This document shows positions 58,417-64,000 of a DNA stretch of 64,000 nt, piece by piece; positions within the stretch are counted from its first letter, which is position 1; every line of letters begins with the position of its first letter. Location: the NCBI GenBank assembly GCA_023375675.1, contig JALQBC010000045.1:216852-280851 (forward strand), in the 5' to 3' direction. This DNA is from Cytospora piceicola (taxonomy: Eukaryota > Ascomycota > Sordariomycetes > Diaporthales > Cytosporaceae). Below the pieces are notes generated by a model. The model searched no databases. It worked only from the letters and a program-made list of their open reading frames with translations, and was not told the origin of the DNA. The position numbers and the translations under genes are program-made.

Positions 58417-60410
58417 ATGATGCTCACCGCTCGCTTCTTCTTGCCTTTTCTGCAGGTGCTGACTTCCTCCGCCGCCGCCGCCGTCTCGAGTTCTACTACT
58501 GTGTCAACCAGGGCCAGCAATCAGACACATGCATGCAGGTATATCCCGGGGGACGAAGGGTGGCCAAGTAAGATCCACTGGGAGCAGCTCAATGACACCG
58601 TCGGCGGACGGCTGATTGCGACGGTCCCTGTTGCACACGTGTGTCATCAGAGCGGACCGTTTGCTGCCTACGACCAGACGACATGCGAAGATCTTGCCAC
58701 GGCCTTCCAGGATGCCGGCCCGGAGACCATGTTGGTGTCTTTCAATGTTCCTTGAGCTCGAGTTCCGATACACAATAGTGCTGACCTTCGCTTACGCATC
58801 TATCCAGCTCTCCGGTACCTGGCGAGATCCTCAATCCGTACTGGCAGAACGGGACATGCTCGCCGTTTACATCCCCAGCGGTACCTTGCGAACTTGGCAA
58901 CCGCGCTGTGTATTCCATCAACGTGACCGGTCCTTCCGATATACAGGCTGGCTTGGACTTTGCCACCAAGAATAACATCCGCCTCGTCATAAGGAACACT
59001 GGCATTGAGTAAGTCTGGATGTTTTACTTTCGTCATATCTCATTCATTACATCAAAATATTGTTAAGACCACCAATATTGTTAAGACCACCATGGCTGAA
59101 TCGGCGGCAACATTAGCTACCTTGGAAAGTCCACCGGCCTGGGGGCGCTGGCCCTGTGGACATACAACCTCAAGACCACGGAGATCATAGCCATCTACGA
59201 GAGCCCGCTCTATTCAGGACCAGCCGTGAAGCTCGGCGCCGGCGTGACAGCGGGCGAGGCCTACGAAGCCGTGCAGGGATCGGGCTATCGAATCGTCGCC
59301 CCGGAGTGCGGGCTGACAGGTGTTGTTGGTGGCTATGCTCAAGGTGGTGGCCAGTCGCAGCTCGTTACGGCCTATGGGCTGGCCGCCGACCAGGTCCTCG
59401 AATGGGAACTTGTAACTCCGCGCGGTGAGTACCTGGTGGCGACTCCCGAGAACAACACCGACCTATACTGGGCACTGTCTGGCGGTGGAGGCGGTACCTA
59501 CGGCGTGGTGCTCAGCGCCACCTTCAGGGCCTTTCCCGAAGGGCCCGTGGCCGGCGGCGAGATGGTGGTGCAGAGCGAGAACACGACGGCGCTGTTCGAG
59601 GCCATCGGCATCTGGTACAGCCAGGGGCCTTCCTTTGTGAACAAGTCCCGGAACAACATCCAGTTCTTTGTCACCAACGACACACTCACCATCCTAAACT
59701 TCGTTATGCCCGACCAGAATGCCTCGTCCATAAACGACCTCCTGGCCCCCTTCCTCCCGGAGTTAGACCGCCTCGGCCTCAGTTACAACCTCACGACCAC
59801 AGACTACCCGACTTACCTCGACAGCTTCATCGCCTCCTACGGGCCCCTACCGTACGGCACCCTCTGCCCCAGCTTTCCTCTCATATCTAGCAGGCTGATA
59901 CCGCGGGACACTGTGCTTGACCCGGCCGCGAACCGGCACCTGGTGGACCTGTTCCGCAACATCACCGACGGCGGTACCTGGTGGGTCGGATGCTCCTTCC
60001 TTAACGTCGACGACGCGCCCGGCTTCTCCTCCTCCTCCTCCTCCCCCGTTCGCCCGCCCCACCCGCCTAACTCGGTCCACCCGGCCTGGCGCGATGCCAT
60101 CGCCTACTGTAACCCGCAGACGCACGCGTCGTACGACTGGGAGGATCCGGCAGCCGAAGCAGCGCTCAGGCGGGCACTAGTCCGCGACATCTTCCCTGCC
60201 CTCGAGGCAGCCACGCCCGGTGGAGGCGTGTTGAACGAGATTGATCCGACGTATGAGGGTGACTGGAAGGAAGCCTTCTTTGGGTCCAACTATGACCGCC
60301 TTTTAGAGATCAAGCATGCGTATGATCCCGATAATGTCTTGTATGGGCTCTTTGCCGTCGGCTCGGATGAGTCTAGGATTGATGGTCGGGGAAGACTATG
60401 TAGAGCATAA
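58417..60410 (+). CDS. FAD-linked oxidoreductase 3, flavin-His replaced by Ile
   Basis: Three exons, 58417-58730, 58808-59008 and 59117-60410, about 602 aa. The signal peptide starts MMLTARFFLPFLQ, followed by CRYIPGDEGWPS as in paralogue 2. The FAD domain reads VIRNTGID then YLGKSTG across the second intron. The usual flavin-linking His is Ile (I171, codon ATT at 59004). The cysteine equivalent is kept (C236 in APECGLTGVVGG). The C-terminus is NEIDPTYEGDWKEAFFGSNYDRLLEIK with a YDPDN end; these segments match the BBE domain. Loss of the His implies a single Cys-linked or non-covalent flavin, or a changed function. The first donor (GTTGGT) is atypical but restores frame and family sequence. 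It is the rightmost gene of the cluster. Confidence 0.88.
59056..59091 (+). repeat. 18-bp tandem duplication in intron 2 of oxidoreductase 3
   Basis: Two perfect head-to-tail copies of an 18-base unit beginning AATATTGTTAAG. It lengthens the intron without affecting coding sequence. Confidence 0.85.
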
Positions 60411-60863
60411 TGTGCCCAGGTCTCGATTTTGTAGACAATAACCATATATATACTAATATAATAAGTGCCATGTGCTACCGAGGCTCAAGCACGCCGACAA
60501 GAAATTGCGCAGCTTAGTGAATTATAATTTCCTACCTTTATAAAAGGAGAACTTCTTAATCGACGTTAGAATTCAACCCTTATAAGAGTCTAAGTGGCGA
60601 GCCTTCCAAACTAACAAAGGGAAAACGGACTAATATTGAACAGGATGTTAAAGCGCTTGAAACGTAACATTGAATGCTGTGCCGCATAAATGTATAACGC
60701 ACACGTATTCTGATTACTTAAGTGCTGTGTTCGGCTTTACCGGTATAGTATTTTACTAACATTCAATACGCTCTTTCACAGGTCGCTGCTTAATGCTGCC
60801 TCGGTCCTTGCTAACGCCTACAGCGTAGGTACTTGTAACTTGCTTAAGTACAGGTACTGTATG

Positions 60864-60923
60864 CCTTCCGTTAAGAAGGTTAATGTTTGTTTTATAAGGC
60901 AGGCGAGTATATAGAAAAATTAT
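60864..60923 (+). repeat. Direct repeat, copy 1
   Basis: CCTTCCGTTAAGAAGG, then TTAATGTTTGTTTTATAAGG, then GCGAGTATATAGAAAA. It pairs with 61061-61118, about 197 bases further on. Confidence 0.7.
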
Positions 60924-61060
60924 TATCTTTAAGATTTATACTACCTGTTTTTAATTCTAATTAGCTCTAAATTATAATTATACAGATTCGCTACAGCACC
61001 TGTTTAAAGGATCTGATTAGCTATTAAAAGTAGTGATTTTAGTTGTTTTATAACTAAATA

Positions 61061-61118
61061 CCTTCTATTAAGAAGGTTAATGTTTATTTTATAAGGCGGG
61101 CGAGTATATAGAAAATTA
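61061..61118 (+). repeat. Direct repeat, copy 2
   Basis: The same unit with CCG-to-CTA, G-to-A and small length changes, which are transition-dominated as in RIP. Confidence 0.7.
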
Positions 61119-61746
61119 TTACCTTTATATTATATACCTACCGGTAGGTTTATAGTAAACCTACCTGTAAACGTACCTATAAATTTACTATATATTTACC
61201 GGTAATTCGGATAGTTAAATATATAGTAATTATATAGTAAACTTAAAGTAAGTTTATAGTAAGTTTATAGGTTTATATATAGTTTATAAAAGTACTTAGT
61301 TATATAGAGAAAGAAAAAAAGAGAATTTATCTTTATTATATACTATTATACTATATTATTACTATTAAATAGTAGCTATAATTTAAATACGGTCTGTTAT
61401 ATATCGCTTAGCCTTTTAATACTATAAATTAAGTTTATCGGACTATACTATAATAGTTATTAAATTATTATTACTATAATAGTTAATAGGTAATTAGCTT
61501 TAATCTTTAAATTCTAAAAGATTAAAAAGCGTAAAAACGTTATTTTATTTAATTAGCCGGTATTATTACCTATTTACTGTAACTTACCGGTTATTTACTA
61601 TAGGAATTTTATATTATAGCTATATTAGGTTTAAATAATATACTTAACGTATACTTCTTAAATATATTTTTAACAGTACCTCGAAACTATATAATTATTA
61701 AAGATATTTAGCTTTTACGTTATATTAAAGTAGCTATTACCGAATA

Positions 61747-61774
61747 CAGTGGGTCTCTAAAAGTCCTGTAACAC
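61747..61774 (+). repeat. Left terminal inverted repeat of the Tc1-like element
   Basis: 28 bases, an exact reverse complement of 63108-63135. Confidence 0.95.
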
Positions 61775-61849
61775 TCTACCCCCGCCACATCTTAAAGTAC
61801 TTACATAAGTAACACCCCTTAACCTTCTCTCCTCAATAAAACAACAACT

Positions 61850-62990
61850 ATAGCACCGGAACACCCAAGCATTATATCATTTATCTCGGCTCGAAAAGAC
61901 AAACAAAATAAGCTATCTCCGGAGCTTAGAGCCTTAGTTTTAACGGTACTAAAGCTCGGTACGTCCAAGGCTAAGGTTGCACGGCTGTTCCAGATAGATC
62001 GCACCACGGTGTATCGGACAGTTAAACGTTAGCAAAAGCACTACACTATTTATTCACTCCCTAGATCTAGCCGTACTAGAATCTCTACGGCTTCCGATAA
62101 CTATTATATTAAATTAACCGTAAGGTTAAACCTTAGGGTTAGTCTCAAAGACCTTATAAATCACATACACCTAAGAATAGGAGTAACAACCTTACAGAGA
62201 CGAATTCATACTACTAGCCTTATGTACCGGCCTACCGTAAAGAAGATACCTTTAAATAAAGAGGATATACTATTTAGATAAAGGTTTTAACGTTATTAGC
62301 TTCCGAACGTAGAGGAATTAACTGATATATGTCTCTCCTTCCGAAGGCCCCGGATATCGCTAACCATCACCTTAGGGAATCTTCTTTAACGAGTACAGTA
62401 TTCAAAACCACCCTTCTAATCCAATATCTTTCGTATAGCGATTTCCTTCCGAGAAATATAGACGTAATCTGGTCAACTTAAAGACTTACGTAAAGCCGAC
62501 AATCTCGATTATAATATAAGGGGCTATTTAGAAGAGTAGTCGAAGCCCTCTAGTCGTTATAGAGAAAGATCTACGGTCTAAACGGAAGGGATATAGTACC
62601 AAATTATATATTAAAGCTCTTAAGGACGGTCTCTTACCGATTTATAATAGTACACGCTATTTCTAGCAGGACAATACACCGATTCATAAGTCTAAAGCCG
62701 TAGTTAAGTTCATAAATTATCACGGGATTTCTCTAATCGAATAGCCGTTACACTCGCCCGATTTAAACCCTATCGAGAACGTTTAGTATATGCTTAAAAT
62801 AGCTATAGCTAAACTATACCCTAATATAGCCTAATTACTAAAAAACGAGGGCGATATATCAAAGTTTAAAAAGGTAGCCCAGAAGGCGTAGGACGACCTT
62901 AATTAAGGTGCGATTAATAAGGTGATTAATTCGATACCGCATCGGCTACGGGCCTTACGTAAGGCTAAAGGCTAGTACACAAAGTATTGA
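61850..62990 (+). pseudogene. Tc1-like DD34E transposase pseudogene
   Basis: The reading starts at ATA (61850, expected ATG) with APEHPSIISF. An N-terminal helix-turn-helix region follows (LSPELRALVLTVLKLG, KVARLFQIDRTTVYRTVKR). The catalytic core contains QQDNAPIHKS and, 35 residues after its Asp, the Glu of SPDLNPIEN, giving DD34E spacing. In-frame stops lie where Trp is expected (TAG at 62030, 62742, 62784, 62889, 62973), and one CAA codon has become TAA at 62904. The frame also shifts at least once between the two halves. All the stops are CpA/TpG transitions, as RIP makes. The product would have cut and pasted the element; it is now dead. Confidence 0.85.
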
Positions 62991-63107
62991 AATCTATGTC
63001 TTTATCATCAAAATCCATATATTTTCATGTCTATACGATCAAATTTAGGTGAGAAATGCTAGTTGTTTTATTAGGCAGTACATAGCCAAGATGACTTAGA
63101 CATCGAG

Positions 63108-63135
63108 GTGTTACAGGACTTTTAGAGACCCACTG
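63108..63135 (-). repeat. Right terminal inverted repeat of the Tc1-like element
   Basis: Exact inverted partner of 61747-61774, followed by TA. Confidence 0.95.
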
Positions 63136-64000
63136 TACCTTACCTAATAGTTATTGTCTAGTAGAATAGGACTCTATTCTACTAAACCCCTGTAAGTAGG
63201 GCGGTAGCGCAGCGCTTAATAGGCTAGCCTAGGGGCTTAGTTTTCGAACCGGCCTTCTACGCCGAGTTTAGCTCCGATTTTAATAATTTAACCTAAACCG
63301 AAATCCTTACGAAAAAGGCTATAAAACCTCATTTTTATTTATTTTTTATCTTATTAAAGGAGGTAAATATTCGAAACTTTAAAGTAAACCCTATAGATTC
63401 GCCCTCTGCCCCCCCCCCGTTACAGCCTTAACCCTAGCCTTTTTTATAGCCTTACTTTTTATTAATATAGTTTAATATATTATTATAATAACTATAATTA
63501 ATTAAAGTATATTACTATACTAATCGTTATTATAAAAAGTTTATTACTAATATAGCTATAGTATATTTACTATAAAATTAATAATTTAAAGTTTAATTTT
63601 TAATATAATTAAATAAATAAAATATATTTTAATAATATAAATTTAATACTTTAAAAAGGTATTTTTAATATTTTTATATCTAATTTAATAAAATAGATAT
63701 TAACTTTATTATATTAATAGTTTTATTATAACTACTATACTTATTATTCTTAATATAATAAAACGATTTAAATATTTATAAAAAGCTAAAAATAAAATAA
63801 ATAAAACCGTATCGGTAGTTTTTTAATATTTAACTTAATATAATAAATATTAATATTTCTATAGTATATATTCTATTATAGCTATTATACTTACTATTCT
63901 TAATATAATAAAACGATTTAAATATTTATAAAAAGCTAAAAATAAAATAAAGAAAACTTTATTAGTAGTTTTTTAATATTTAACTTAATATAATAGATAT
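63136..64000. other. AT-rich RIP-affected tail
   Basis: No gene. It contains a tRNA-like segment near 63195-63267 (see findings), a C-rich tract at about 63402-63419 and a 150-base tandem repeat to the window end. Confidence 0.55.
63650..64000 (+). repeat. 150-bp tandem repeat, continues beyond the window
   Basis: The block beginning TTCTTAATATAATAAAACG at 63748 recurs at 63898 with an exact 150-base offset and few differences over about 100 bases. Similarity can be followed back to about 63650, so at least two full units are present and the array is cut by the window edge. Confidence 0.8.

Larger units (their letters stand above)
60411..61746. other. AT-rich RIP-affected region with direct repeats
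   Basis: GC content drops sharply after the last cluster gene. No gene is present. A roughly 60-base direct repeat occurs at 60864-60923 and 61061-61118, with mostly C/T and G/A differences. This is consistent with remnants of a decayed transposable element. Confidence 0.6.
61747..63135 (+). mobile_element. Tc1/mariner-like transposon, RIP-inactivated
   Basis: A 1389-base element with perfect 28-bp terminal inverted repeats (61747-61774 and 63108-63135, outer end CAGTGGGTC). It is flanked by TA on both sides (61745-61746, 63136-63137), the target duplication of the superfamily. It contains one decayed transposase frame, described separately. Confidence 0.92.

Overview
The window looks like a chromosome segment from a filamentous ascomycete (Pezizomycotina, probably Sordariomycetes; I cannot name the genus). 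The genes carry short introns (about 50-200 nt) with GTAAGT/GTATGT-type donors and CTAAC-type branch sites. The families are typical of fungal secondary metabolism. The transposons show C-to-T/G-to-A decay at CpA/TpG sites, which is the signature of repeat-induced point mutation (RIP).

Layout. Positions 1-712 hold no recognisable gene. Positions 713-7071 are a complete but RIP-destroyed Ty1/copia LTR retrotransposon with matching LTRs and a GAAGC target duplication. Positions 7.1-15.8 kb contain no gene I can support. This stretch is pyrimidine-rich and holds microsatellites, arrays of a CCACGGCTTT-type unit in opposite orientations near 7.2 and 8.75 kb, and a dispersed family of hairpin-forming repeats at 10.4-12.8 kb.

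Positions 15.9-60.4 kb form one biosynthetic gene cluster of thirteen genes: cytochrome P450 (-), FAD-linked oxidoreductase 1 (+), a five-exon PKS-NRPS hybrid of about 4047 aa (+), 2-oxoglutarate/Fe(II) oxygenase (-), FAD monooxygenase (+), FAD-linked oxidoreductase 2 (-), a C2H2/Zn2Cys6 regulator (-), short-chain dehydrogenase (+), secreted DUF3237-like protein (+), Gfo/Idh/MocA oxidoreductase (-), AflR-like Zn2Cys6 regulator (+), O-methyltransferase (+), MFS exporter (-) and FAD-linked oxidoreductase 3 (+). With both regulators counted the total is fourteen. Positions 60.4-64.0 kb are again AT-rich and RIP-affected. They contain a Tc1/mariner-like element with perfect 28-bp inverted repeats and a transposase broken by TGG-to-TAG stops, plus a 150-bp tandem repeat running off the end.

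How the genes may work together (inference). The PKS-NRPS builds a polyketide chain (KS-AT-DH-[MT]-KR-ACP, no working ER), joins it to one amino acid (C-A-T), and releases it through a C-terminal reductase-type domain. The release product could be an aldehyde or a tetramic acid/pyrrolinone. The P450, 2OG oxygenase, FAD monooxygenase, three berberine-bridge-type oxidases, SDR, Gfo/Idh enzyme and O-methyltransferase would tailor it, and the MFS protein would export it. No trans-acting enoyl reductase and no alpha/beta hydrolase is present, so the product should be polyunsaturated unless an ER is supplied from elsewhere.

A near-identical promoter motif, TCGGCGACTTA (one copy ends in T), occurs in four intergenic regions (18236, 36043, 46013, 58013) and is a good candidate for the pathway regulator's binding site. 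Exon boundaries were read by eye from splice signals, reading frame and family similarity. No searches were run.
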